DNA of 64,000 nucleotides, taken from the NCBI GenBank assembly GCA_028564675.1, contig JAOVVO010000006.1, positions 372,001 through 436,000 of the forward strand. The letters run 5' to 3'. The notes beneath the pieces are model-generated. The model worked only from the letters and a program-made list of their open reading frames with translations, did not search any database and was not told the origin of the DNA. This DNA comes from Onchocerca lupi (taxonomy: Eukaryota > Nematoda > Chromadorea > Rhabditida > Onchocercidae). Both the position numbers and the translations under genes were made by a program. This document shows positions 12,792 through 26,041 of the stretch, one piece after another. Position 1 is the first letter of the stretch; every line of letters starts with the position of its first letter.

Positions 12792-15700
12792 ATATGGAAT
12801 AGGGTAATTTGTATTTCTTATTGTAATTATTAAGGATTTTATTGATAATTCATTGCTTGCTGTAATTTCACTGATATCAATAATTTTCATGCATAACATC
12901 GCTGGGAAATGGGTTTGATTGATATGTAAAATCAGTTTCTTAAGTTTAGCCAAAATTTGTGTCCGAAATTAATTTTTAAGTAGAAAACTCATTGAAGAAT
13001 TCGGTTTTCCATCTTTCTTTATTAATTGATTTTCTATTGAGATTTAATGTATGTATGTATGTATGTACCAACGACAAACAGACAACAAATGAAAAATATA
13101 AAATTTATCTTATATTTTTCTTGCATGTTTATTCTGTCGTTATTCTAAAAGATTATCAGTTTTATTTGTTGATTTAATGCAACTTGCTGATTTTCGAATT
13201 ATGGCGTGTACTCGTAGTAAAGCGGTAAGAATAGGATCTGAATTTTCCGTGGTCATTGAACACAGATAGATGGAATTAAATACAGGTAGATCAATCGATT
13301 TATGAGAAATAATAATCTGCATTGTAAATAATCTTTAAATCTTGTTGTAATGTTAAAAATTATTTTTAAACTTTTTCATTGATGTAATTCATAAAATTTT
13401 TTCTGTCTTGTTGCTAATCTCAAAGTTTTTCATAATAATGCTTTTCCACTCGTTATTTGCTCACATATTTTGTTGCGAATTTTAATTTTGGTATTTGAAA
13501 CAAACATGCCAAAATCAAGCTATTTTTTGGAAATTTGTGAAATATTTCTCAAGTTGTTTTTCTGAATTCTCACAAATCGAGTGAACATATTATTATACTA
13601 GCTTACGATTTGCATAATTTTTCTCCTTTTACATGACTTATTGTAAAACCGAGAATCATGTTATAATTTCGATAATCACCAAAGAATCGATTATTCAAAA
13701 TGTAATGTGAAACCTGAAGTTTACAACACTTTGTACTGGATTTGTAAAATTATAACGGAGAATTAATCACTCTGATCGAACCGCAGGGATCAACAGAAAA
13801 ACGAATATCATAGATAACTTAGAATCAAGATTCGTTAAGAAAAGCATAGAATCATCTTATGTAGTAATTTAAATGCTAGACTCTATTATGAGTATAAACA
13901 ACAGAATTTATCAATTTATCAATCAAAGAAGGAAAGGGAGTTATTATTGTTTTTTGAAGAAATGGGATTTAATAAATAATGATGACAGGAGTAAATTAAT
14001 AAAATTTGTAGAGCAACAGAAAGTAATTCGGTTATCTTTGAAAGTGCCAGTTTATATATTGGATTAAGCACAGCATACTTGCTTGATCAAGTTTACTATG
14101 ACTTTTTCAAAGCAACAGCTAATTGCTGCTAGAAAATAATGGTCACTGCCATCAACAATAACGGGTATTTATTACTGGAGGACTTCATTAAAATCTAGTT
14201 GTTGTCAATCACAAACAGTTCTGGGGATTCTTAAGAAAATACAAGAGTTTCTGGAATTTTTTAAACGGAAAATATTTCTGAAAAATTGTTCCAAATTTGA
14301 AAACTTTATCAGTTCTTAATGCACATATATAGAATGAATGTATTAGAAAGAAATAAACTAATGATCAGAAAGCGTAAATAAAATTTATCGCTATAGTAAA
14401 GTCAAAAAAATCATCCTCATGTATTTCGTATTTTTTATTCTTAAGAATTCAATGCTGGACACTGCGATATTAGGGAGACACTCGCATTTGCATAAATGTT
14501 CGTAATTAAAAATCTATACAAATTGGATTCATAATTCTTTTATGGGAAATCCTTTCTTAATTGAATAAGTCGCCCAGGATATTATATTCTTAGATGTATT
14601 TTTGTTAGTACTAACATTTTTTAATTAAATTACACGTTGCCGAAAGGCGCACTTTAAGGCCTATCACTTAATCTTTACATCAACTATCATGAAACAAATT
14701 AGTGAAAGATTTTTGTCGTGAAACTGTTGTGAAATAAATTTATGAAAAATTTTTAGAGAATTTTAGATTTCTCGGAATAGGTATATTTGTTTTGTGAAGG
14801 CTTTGCTATGATATAATTTATTGCTGCAATTATGGTACAGAACAATTTATAGACGAATTCGAAAATAGAATCGGTAGCTTGAAAGTCTTTTATTTATTGA
14901 GAGTGGAGTCGTTGTTGGGAATTTGGTTTGAAATTGGGAACTGATAGGTTTGATGAAGAATTAAAACTGAGTTGAATTTATCGCACTATTCACTGAGTCC
15001 CCGATAAAAATAAGACATTGAGTCCTGATCGTATACTGTTCGGAGCAAAAGATTCAATGCCTCGTTCTTTGAATATCAATCGAAGCAAAAAATTGAATAT
15101 TCCACGCAGATTACTATTCTCGCATAATTTACAGTATGTTAATGATAGCGTTAAGATCAAAAGCTTGCTTATATCAAGATATTTCTATAATAAAAACATC
15201 TTTGATTATTTCATTATATCTATAATCCAGAGAAAAAATTTCGATTTTTTCGACGCGGATCCTCTCAACAATAATTTAATTCCTTTTTTTCTTTTTTTTC
15301 TTTTTTTTTTTTTACGAGACAAGTGATGGATCAATCAAAGTTGGCGGCTAGTAATCTGTAAATAATAATTTATTGGATTTTTTAGCTGTTTTTTATTTGT
15401 TTTTCCCATACACTGAAGAATTCCTCATAAGTGACCTTCATTAGAAAACGCATTCCGCATTTGTAGGATTGATTTCAAGCTAAACTTCATGTTTCATAGA
15501 TTTTTTGGTAAATAGTGTACTGTTCAGATTCAGATGTCTTCTGTGCTAAATAAGAATCGCATGAATACATAAGATTAATAATGGTGATTGATAGTTATTC
15601 AATCCTACAGAACAAAGATCTTAAAATTCAATCTCTGAGTAGATAGTATTTTACAATTTTTTAAGCTAATTTACGTGGCATATTCAAAATTTATTTCCAT

Positions 15701-16718
15701 AATCCAAATTTGATTCTTATCGAGAATGATTCGAAAATTTCATATAAGACAAGGTGATATTTTTAAAACGATGGGAAGGGAAGAATCTTGTCCATCTAAT
15801 CGGCTGAATTAACTGGTGAGTTAAATAGAATAATTTCGAAGCGGAAATGATTATAAAATTTCTAATGATTTAATTTCGGGATTTTTTTCTTTTGAAAATT
15901 TTCGGAGAATTCGTGAATTTTCAACTTTGAAAAAGAAAATACCCTCCATATATTGTTCATAAGTGATTTATCATGCGAAAATATCGATTCAGCTCGAAAC
16001 ATTGCTGCTATTAATATTGTCATCCACAGTATAGCAATAATGGATGCTAGCGAAAGATGAGCATTTCTACACAATTGAAATTCCCAAATGATGAGAAAAA
16101 AAACGATCATGAAAACACCATTAATTTTAATATTAAATGATGGATGGCATTATTTGCATATTCTTCGCAAAAAAAAAAAACCTCATTAAAATGTAATTCG
16201 TAAATTATTGCAAGTCTGAAGTAAATTATTAAAGTAATTTTCGGAAAATTTTCTCATTCGATCTTCTCTACCAAAAGAAAAATTAAGATTAAAAGACCTT
16301 GTTGTTGTCCAAAAGCAGTTTGCATTAATTTCTGACTGCATAGCAACCGATCACTATTGATGCATTCATTAATAGTAATGGAAAAATTTTCGCAATATTA
16401 TCAAATAAAATCAAAGTGTTATTATTTCAATAGAATGAGGAAAAAAAGAAAGGATCTTCGGGATTTCTAAGTTCTCCTGATTGATCGGGCACATGTCACC
16501 AGCTTAAATTTTGGATTTTTATCCATTTGAGACGAAAATTTTCATTCCGAGTACGAATTAGTTCGCAGGATCATCGTAATTATAAAATGAAGCACAAATG
16601 ATTGGCAGGTGATGAAGTATGGCTATTTGTTTGTTTACATTTATTTTGTTTATTGATGTTTTATTATTATTTCTGTTCGAGTGTGCCACAGGTGTGTTCA
16701 TAAGATGATGACAGAGAT
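12792..16718. other. Gene-poor intergenic DNA downstream of the zinc-finger gene
   Basis: No supported gene. A (GTAT)n tract lies at 13047-13067. An open frame of 64 codons at 13873-14067 has no splice sites or recognisable domain. A possible exon end with a strong GTATGT donor lies near 15132. Homopolymer T/A runs are common (for example 15289-15313). Confidence 0.6.
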
Positions 16719-17130
16719 GAATGCGAGTGTATGTTGAATTTCATGTGTTATGTGCAAATAGATTGTGTTTCATTTCAATGAATAACAATCTACTTCTCTA
16801 ATTTACTCGTTAATTTCGTCATTACTCTTCTTCAATATTACGAAAGATTGTTAAATGTTTTGAAATCAAAGCTACATCAAATACAAAACTATGAAATGTT
16901 GCATATAACTGAATAGAATGCAAGTATACATTGAATTTCACATGTTACATGTAAATATATCTCATTTTCTGGCTGATAATAGTCTGCTTCTCTGATTTAT
17001 TCGCTAATTTCATCATTATTTTACTTTTTCTTTTCTTCCTCATTTCTCATTGGTATCATGAAAAATTGCTAAATGTTAAAAAAAAAAAAGAAAAAAGAAA
17101 ACTGAATTAGATACAAACTCTGAAATATTG
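16719..17130. repeat. Degenerate tandem duplication, two units of about 200 bp
   Basis: Unit 1 (about 16719-16915) and unit 2 (about 16916-17130) share, in order, GAATGC.AGT, TTGAATTTCA, a stretch resembling CT.CTTCTCT, AATTTCGTCATTA or its variant, and a TTGTTAAATGTT-like end followed by ACAAACT/AAAACT. They are diverged, with different poly-A/T insertions. No coding potential is seen. Confidence 0.6.
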
Positions 17131-20100
17131 GATTGTTTAAGATGATTATTCCTTTTTTTTTTTTTTTTTTCCAATAATATGTGAAATTGAATTGATGAAT
17201 ATTGTCCATTAGAAGATACCAATGAGATTTGTATCTTAAAGGATGGAATATCTTTTAGTTAAGAGACACATTAAAAGCAATACATTGAAATATAAAGCAT
17301 TAGTTAAGAAATATTATTAAAACATTACTTTACAGATTGCTAAATGTAACAAGCAAATGTTGAAATAATGAGAATTATTGCTTCGAAAACATTAAAATAT
17401 ATCATTCTGTTTCTTGAAAGAAATTAATTTTTAATTAATAATTTGTTTTTATATGATATGCACTCATAACTCACAAAATCACCTTCAAATTTATTACAGC
17501 ACAGAAAAAAGGTAAAATTTTCCTAAAATATTTTGCACTTTTCTTTCAAAATACTCCTTTTTATAGCCAATTTTATTTTCCAGTCATGTTGTGCTCATTC
17601 CAAGTCGTTGACAGTTTAGACTTATTGCCATTTTAAATGTTTTTTTTTTTTTTTAAAGTCTTATCTCCAATAAATTGCTTTTTTTTCTTTTGCCAATTTT
17701 TTTTTAATTTTATTTATATAAAACATTCTTCCATTTTTCCATGTTCCCCTTCTTATTACTGGGCATTAATGTATACTGACATTAATTGACAAAATAAAAA
17801 CCTATTTAATCGTATTTCTTCATTTCTTCAAACCTCTTTTACAATTAATTACATAATATATCAAACGTAACAATATAGTTGATAATAATCGAATAGTCAT
17901 TCGTTAGTATATTTCCGAAATTTTTATAAAATTTCCTCAATTTTGGCAGAACTGGAATTTAGATATTACAATCAATACTCAAACAAACAATATTCTTAGT
18001 CGGATGTTCACTGGTATATGTGCCAGAATTTTTTTGAAAAATCCCCAAGTTTTGGCAAGTTGTAAACTGAAGACTTTCAAATGAATTAGTTAGATATATC
18101 TATCTATTGTTCCATTTTACATCTTTTCATTAAGCTTGATATATTGGCATTATTTTCTCTTTCCTAAAATAAATTTATTTCACTTCTTTTCGAAATTGTA
18201 TTCTGGAAAGAATTTAGTATTGGAACATCATTTAATTTATATATTCAGGATATCATTTCTATGGGATATAGGACTTCATTTCTTCAAATTATTTGCAGTA
18301 GCGTATGCACAGCTGATATTCAGTTATTCAGTTTATTTAAAAAGAGCCAATCAAATTGGAGTTCAGCATTTTCGAAAATTAAATTCCGATTAAAATCTGA
18401 TTCAAATAAGTCCAGAAAGACAAGCAAGAAATTAACAATATGATATGATATGAAAGAGTTTTCATGCATTAATGGTTTTTCTTTTGAATTTATGCTAGAG
18501 GGACGAGTTGAATTATTCAAATGAGAAAATATTATATTATTTACATACATCTCGAAAATTACAGTTGCTTGCAAAACTTCCTATCTTATATATCTCTTTC
18601 TGGATAATTCTTACTTTAAGCATCAAAAAGCAAATTTTTGATTGTTAATTTCAGGCTTCTATCTACCTTTTAAAGAAAAAAAAAATGAAAATCTCTTTTT
18701 ATTCTTGAATTTCGTATCTCATTAACAAAATTCAAACAAGAAAACGGCTACGCTGATTGTGATTAATAATCTGCATACCTATTTTTCTGTTTGGATTCTG
18801 ATATTGAGATTAATTATCACTAAGATTAATAATTGATTAGAAGAGAGAGTTTTCTGTTACTTGTTTGGAGCTATTGAAATTGGCTTATTCGGTGAAGTTT
18901 AAAGCTATATCTTACAACAAGAAACTTTTTATTTTTTTCTTATTTTTTCTATTAATTTATAATTCAATTAAAATCAATCAGTTAAGTCAGTTTTTTATAT
19001 CATAACCCGTTCTCGATGATAAATAAAATAAGAATGATTGCAGCAAATTTTCGTTGAAAAACATAATAATAAAAAGATTAAAAATGCTGCTTATATTCAA
19101 AAGGATTGGCAAATTTTTGGCTTATAGTTAATTGAAGCATTTTATAGTTTTCTTTCATCTCAAGCAGTAATCATTAGAAAGTATTATCGCAAACTTTTAA
19201 ATGATTTTGTTCTTAAATTGCATGATTTACTCTAAAAAAAAAAAAGCATATTTCCATACTTTTTTCACTGTTCTAAACATTAATCAATGTAAAAAGCTTC
19301 GGAAATAGAGCTTTCGAGCAAATCCAAACATAAACGAAACATTGTGTTGATGAAATTTAAGACTATTTTATCTTATTTGTATTTTTCTTCACTTTTTTTT
19401 AGATGATTGATTAATTCTTCTTTTCTCTCTAATTTTAATTTATCATTTTTCCATTCGAAATTTTATTTGAGATTATTATGGCATTTAAATTTTTGCTCAG
19501 TCTATTTGAACAGTTGAAGTGATTGAAATTTTCTGCAGTTTCTGCAGTATAAAGAAAAAGTGAAAATAAGAGATTATGTTGTACTGGATAGCATTATTTT
19601 TGGATTTCAGTTGTGGATCCAAAAATTGTCAAATTTCTTATAGTTTTGGTTGAAATTTTTTTTTCATTCGATTAGTTTTTATTAGGATTTTAGTTCGATG
19701 AATAAAATACGATTAAAACAGCTCAATTATTTTTATTTCTTGTGAAGTGTTGCTACTTTTATTGGTCAAAAAAAAAAATTGAAATATTTCTGGAATTGTT
19801 TTTCACTTTATTGTAACTAATTTTTCAAATTTTACTTCTTCCGAGATATTATTTTTTAGCAATTTACCATTACATAATTCTCAAAAAGTTGAAATTTTTT
19901 GTTATCTTTTAGATGTTATCATTTGTTGATTCAGCTTTTCTCGTTTTAATTTTTCTTCTATATAACTATTCTGGACATCCATGACTGCATAATACTATTA
20001 TCATCTGAAAAATAAAACTCTGCGTTTGCTAAGACTTGATCTTTTTGCTAAATAAATGGAGAACTTTTTTCTTTTTTTATCACATTAAATAAAATCTATT

Positions 20101-21733
20101 TTTTCTATCCAAAGAAGAATTCATTTTTTTTACTAAAAATTTTTATACTATTTGACCAAATTGCTAATTATTGCCTATCTCATAGCATTTAAATAGTGTT
20201 GTAGAAAAGAATTGAGATAGTATTCCATATTTGAAATTAATTGCAGATTTTAAAATTATATTGACATCAAATAATAGAAGTAGGAGCATAGCCTAATAAA
20301 ACTAATTATTATATTTAATTGCATTGCGTCTTTTGCGGCCCTTCAAGTTATTTTCTAATATCTTTTAATCTTCTTTGAATTTAATATTCTTTCAATTTTT
20401 CAAAATATCTTTTAATCTCCTTCAAGATGTCCTTTATTTTTAAAGCCTAATTGAAAAATCTCCTAAGAAAATTTCAAATACGAAAACAGTTGGATAATCT
20501 ATGTTTAATGATATTATGGGAACACATTTATTTCAGTCATTTGAAAAATAGATTTGAAATATCCAAAGAATCAAAATCGAATCATGCAGAGAGGTAATAT
20601 TAAAGCAACGAGAAATCTAGCCTTGGTTCAGTTGTTAATAATTTGTTAAGTTTTTAAAATAGGTGAGATGTATCTCTTTCATATATCTCTTCAAGTTGGA
20701 ATTTTTACTATTTCAATAAAATGGAAATTCATAAATCGGGAATAGACAATTAAATCGAAAAATGGAAAATAAAAAAGTTATCCGAATGACTAGCATTTTG
20801 TTAGCGAATGTACCGGAAAATGCAATGAAACTGGAAATAAAACGCATCGATTCTTGCAATCCTCGTATTAGTCCAACTTCTAGAAACTAGCATTCTATAG
20901 TTTTCTTCTGTTGCTTCTCATTTTTCAGCTTGTTTTTTAGCCTTTTCTCATATCTTTCACAGTTGTATATTTATCATTTAAAATTCTGGATTAGCAGAAA
21001 TCCTGATTTTTCGAACCTAAAAATCTTCTCATTAACTGAAACATTGATTTCTCGAACCTAAAAATCTTTACATTAAGAATGATTCTTGATCATCTGGTAT
21101 TTATTTTATTCTTCCAAGTATTTATGCCGCTTGTAAGTATATAAAGATTCTATTTCTTGACAATTGTTATCTCTGATATTTTAAGAATAAATCGTAATTC
21201 CCGTTATCGATTATGCTTTCATAATCTTTATAAAATCTGGTGTATTGTTGTGTATATTTAATATATTCTGGTTCAATCTAATGACTTATTTACTTACAGG
21301 TATAAGAAAAGGAGATAAATTTGTCAGAACTTATAAAGAGAATATTGTTTATGTAGCCCATTGTTTGTCTTTCTGATCTTTACTCTCTGCAACTGCTAAA
21401 ATTTCAAGTTATCATAGCAGAAGTTCATTGAAATTCGGGAAGGATAAATATCTGTATTGAATACTTTAGAAATTATGAATTTTACTCTTCCTCTTCCAAC
21501 CTCTTCTTGTTTCTCCTATACTGAAAATTATTGTCTCGATTTCTGTTACTTGTTTTTCATATCAGCTTTTCATCTTTTTTACAGAAACTATCTTATCAAA
21601 CCGGACATATGGGCTAAGATATGCATATTTTTGAAGAAGAATAAATCTTTGCCTCTTTCAAATTTTGCATTTGCTTAATTGGCATTCATTCAACTTTCAT
21701 CTGTTTACGAATAATATGAAAAGAATGGTACAG

Positions 21734-21827
21734 AATGAGCAAAAATATATTTGAAATAGCTAACATTTATTATTTATATCTATTATTTATAGAAATGTTA
21801 GCTATTTCAAACATATTTATGCTCATT
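21734..21827. repeat. Long hairpin (about 35-bp arms)
   Basis: The left arm 21734-21768 is the near-perfect reverse complement of the right arm 21793-21827. The arms begin AATGAGC and end ACATTT, with about 24 AT-rich bases in the loop. It could be a small foldback transposon footprint or a transcribed hairpin. Confidence 0.8.
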
Positions 21828-22150
21828 TCGATTTCATCCTGACGGATATTTTATCAAAAATTGTAAAATGAAAATTTTTAAAACATTTTTAGGAAAAATT
21901 GTAGATTTTCAACATTTTTAAAACTGCGTCTTATATTTCAGCTTTTTGTTTTATGATTTATGATATGTACACATCGCTCGATATTATCATTCACTCAGTT
22001 TACTATTATTGCCTAGAGAAAATTTTTTTTTGTTTTCGAATATTTTTTTATTTGAAAAACTATGCTCAACTCTTTTATTTGATTTGTCATTTCATTTTTG
22101 GAATGATGTAACCTTCCTATAAATATTTTAAAGGCATGATGACAAAAAAG

Positions 22151-22200
22151 GACACATACACACGCACACACACATATATATATATCTACATATACATATA
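22151..22200. repeat. CA/TA microsatellite
   Basis: Alternating purine-pyrimidine tract: an ACACATACACACGCACACAC-type run passing into (TA)n and TACATATACATA. It creates a spurious cysteine-valine-rich open frame on the minus strand. Confidence 0.9.
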
Positions 22201-23720
22201 CTTTTTTTTTCATGTTATAAATTCTTTTTCATGCATAGTGTAATTTTTTTTATCAATGACAAGAATCGTAACAATGGCTTTGGCAATACCTTACTTGGTT
22301 TTAAATTTTACTTTCCAGTTTACTTTATCTCACACTTTTTTAAATTTTTCACCAACTATTTTTTCCATCATTACTTATTTACTCGAAATTATTTTTTTAT
22401 TAATAATCTGTTTAGGAATTAATCTCAGTGATAAAAGTAATGCTGTATTCAATTCAAATTTGGGCAATTTCTAGTAGAGTCAAAACATAATATTCAATTA
22501 TCGGGGAGATAATATTACTTTGAAATCAGCAAGAATTTCTTTATGATTATCTTTCTTGCTCAATTAATGTGAATCGTCTAGTTCTAACTATGAATTATTT
22601 GATTCTAGAATTACTTAGGATTCAGCTTTCAATGAGATTGGCTTCATTTGCACTATAACTTCTATTTTTCATTACTTTTTTTTTTGTTTTATCCATTAGA
22701 TAAATTTTTACATTTACTTATCTTAATGACAGCTTTTTTCATTTCTTTTTTAATCCTTATTTCACTCTTCTATAATTGATGACTATTATTTTTAGTTTAT
22801 TTACACTGTAATTTCTATCATTCAGTAATGAAAAATTTTTCTCTTGAATTTGATTTATGATATTTGAAAAAGTATTAATTGGACAAACAGGAAAGAAAAA
22901 AGAAGCATCGCTCTAAAATCATTATTAATGGCATTAATTATTTAAGATTTAAGCTTTCCGAGCATTTCTTTGAAATCTTATTCTGCGACAATTTGAAATA
23001 TTGTTCATTTCAAGTGGAACAAGTAAGCTTTAGTTCTAACAATGCTGAGCGTTGATCCTTCATAAATGACTTATTACCATCTATCTGCCTTCTTCGGATG
23101 TAATTCTATTTTCACCTGCTTGAGTAATGATTAATATTCATCAGAAACATCGATATTTCAAATGAGTTTCTTTCCAGATTTCTTCTTTCATCCACTCAAA
23201 TACGTTTCACTGATACATAAAATGCATTTAGGTGAGACATACGTTGCTTTCCGTTTGATAAAGGAAGGTACTGTATTACTTAATCACTGTTACCGTATTA
23301 TTGAATGTCCTCATTATTTCTATAGTTTCAAATAAGGATCAAAATCGCTTGGATAATAGATTTAATGCTCGAAAAATGATGAATGATGTAGAGGTGATGA
23401 CTATTTCGTTCCACTGATTATCCGGGAAAATAGTGGTGCAAAAATTTGTTTCTGACAAAATTTAAAAAAAGAAAAAAAGAAAGAAAACAAAAATGTCTAG
23501 AAAATTTCCTGTTCCTCTCGTCGATAATTAGCATGAAAAAACTAGAAATTAAATGATAGACTCATGAGCCCACCCTCTAGAAAATTAATACTCAGTACAT
23601 TCAATTTCTTCGCAGGTAAAGAAAAATGGTCTTTTTCCCCAAACACATTTATTGGATAAATTTGAAACACATAAATAATTTTCGAAAAGATTGATTTTCA
23701 CATAACATTTTTGATAAAAG

Positions 23721-23769
23721 CATATAATTATATATGTTTTGTGTTATCAGAAATATATATAATTATATG
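23721..23769. repeat. AT-rich hairpin, 15-bp perfect arms
   Basis: The left arm CATATAATTATATAT at 23721-23735 is the exact reverse complement of 23755-23769, with a 19-base loop. Confidence 0.75.
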
Positions 23770-25975
23770 TTACCACTAGAAATGTCATATGGTAGTCGAT
23801 TTTAAACATGCAATACATGTTATTTTTTTATTTACATCCATTTTATATTTATTTATGACTTTGCATATTTATTTATTGCATATTTATTCATATTATTCTC
23901 CCGTTCTTTTATAATAGTAAAATGTAATAGCTTGTTAAAATCAAAGTAATCCATGATAATATTCATTTTTCAGATTAGAAAAGATTTGAAATTAAATAAG
24001 TCGAAATCGCTATTTCCCGTATTTCAAAAAGAAGCGAATAAATACGAAAAAAAAAAGAGGAAGAGGTCTGAGGGAGGGAAAAATATTAATTATTCTGAAA
24101 TTTTTACTCATTTAACTATCTTTTATTTATCCGATTTAAAAAATGAACGTTTTCACAGTTTTATTTATTTAGAATGCCGAAATTTATCTCAGCTTAGAAA
24201 AGAATGAAATGATTATATAAATAATACTTGAAAAAATTAAAGTATAGTGAATAACACTTGAATAAATCAAAGATAAATATTTTTTTCGAAATGTTATGTG
24301 TAATATTTATTCATTTAGGTTTAGATCTAAATGTAAGTGTGGAATTAAAATTTTGGGAAAAGTAAGTGGTGAATTATTTTGCCTTTTTACTGCATTTGCT
24401 TTGAGAAAATAAATGTCAGTAGTAAAATTAAGCTAAAGCATGGCTAGATTAACTGAGAAGTTAGAGGAAATCAGACTGTTTAGGTTATAAATAGATCTTT
24501 GGAAATTTTGAGGAAATCGGGGGATTTTCAATACATTGATGTAAAATAGATTATTATATATTTAAGAGCATGCTACTGATTTATCATAGATTTATTTCGA
24601 ATAGGATCGTTCGGTATCAGTGCTGTCGAAATCGGGCCTAGAAACTAGTTGAACGAAAATGAGGAAAAAGTTAAGCAATAGAATGAAAGATTAATGCTTG
24701 TGCGAATAATTTACCAATTATATAAGTTGTTTTCAGAAGTTAACCAATTGAAAAATATGTATGAAAAGCAGCGATTAGAATCAGGAGCAGGAAAAAAGAT
24801 TGAAAAAAAAAAAAAACATAGATGGATATGATTAAGTTTTCGTTATCAATCTTCTGTTCTCTTTCATAAAATTCATCCTATCCGGACATAATTCTTTCAA
24901 AATAATGGTAGAGTTTATTGCCTAAATTAGAACCTAATATTGGGATTATATCTTTATATCATATTTGATATCGGATATCTCTTCATGTTAATCAGGGTGG
25001 AATTAATGTTATTGATTTGAAGCATTAACATTTCGTTTGATTATAAAAATGCTGCTGTTAGATTGATTCTAAAAAAAGTAAAGATTAATCAGTTCTGATT
25101 AATGGAAAATATGTGGGCGAGTAAAGTCATCATATAACTCTTTCCAGGCTTCTTTCTTCATTCAAAATTCATTCAATGTAAAAAGTTGAAAATATAAGTG
25201 GAACTTTAATAGAAATTATTCCCATAAAGGCATTATTTATCCTTTTGTTGTTTTTTTGTTGAAAATACTAGATGCAAAAAATGATTCTTATTCCGTCCTC
25301 CATCTACAGCATTCTTCACATTTATTTTTTCGACTTGCATACTAATATTGCTGATTGCTTTTCATTATGTTGCTCACTGCGTTTCATTATGTTGCTGATT
25401 GTCTTTCCTTTTCAAATTGTCAGAAATCAATAAAATGGAACATTTTGAATTTTCGTTATATCATTCATAGTTTTTGATCTTTTATTTCTTCAGGAGAAAA
25501 TTCTCCAAACTTCCATTTTTTTTCTTTTACTGGAAATTACTAATTCAAAAGTTTAAACTGTCGCAAAAAAAAAAGGAAGGAAACTATCATCTTTCAATTC
25601 GCATTATTTGTTAAAACGAAATAAAATATTATAATATAACCGGAAAGATTCAGATCTAATGTTTCATGAACTTTTAAATATTTAAGAGAGGCGAGAAATC
25701 TATAATTTAGCTTGACTGTTTCATAGTATTATAAGCAATGTTGACAATTTTCATAAAATCCTGGTTTTGAAAAATGACTGAAACTTATTTGTTCACATTT
25801 GCATTGACATATGACATAAAAATATTGCCGAGAATTGTTATTTTGCGACAGAAATATATTAAAGATTCAGATTGCACTTAATCATTTCCAGATTAAATCT
25901 TCATCTTTTTTGTTTGAAATTATACTTATAATTCTTCCTTTTCATCTCCAAAATCCTCATAATTTGATTTCTCCA

Positions 25976-26041
25976 TTTTTTATTCTATGATAATAAGTGC
26001 GAAATCATTTTTTTATTCTATGATAATAAGTGCAAAATCAC
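25976..26041. repeat. 33-bp tandem repeat, two copies
   Basis: A unit containing ATTCTATGATAATAAGTGC followed by AAATCA occurs twice with an exact 33-base period and essentially one mismatch, so it is a recent duplication. Confidence 0.85.

Noticed and set aside
13873..14067. 64-codon plus-strand frame
   Set aside because: No acceptor, donor or recognisable motif; composition is compatible with chance in AT-rich DNA.
15018..15326. Plus-strand frame with a possible exon end at about 15132, considered as an upstream mpk-1 exon
   Set aside because: Its exit phase (2) is incompatible with the mpk-1 first exon, and the peptide does not resemble the known long-isoform N-terminus.
22013..22213. 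Minus-strand frame with a Cys-Val repeat
   Set aside because: It is produced by the CA/TA microsatellite.
23953..24207. Lys-rich 84-codon plus-strand frame
   Set aside because: Low-complexity A-rich sequence without splice context or domain.
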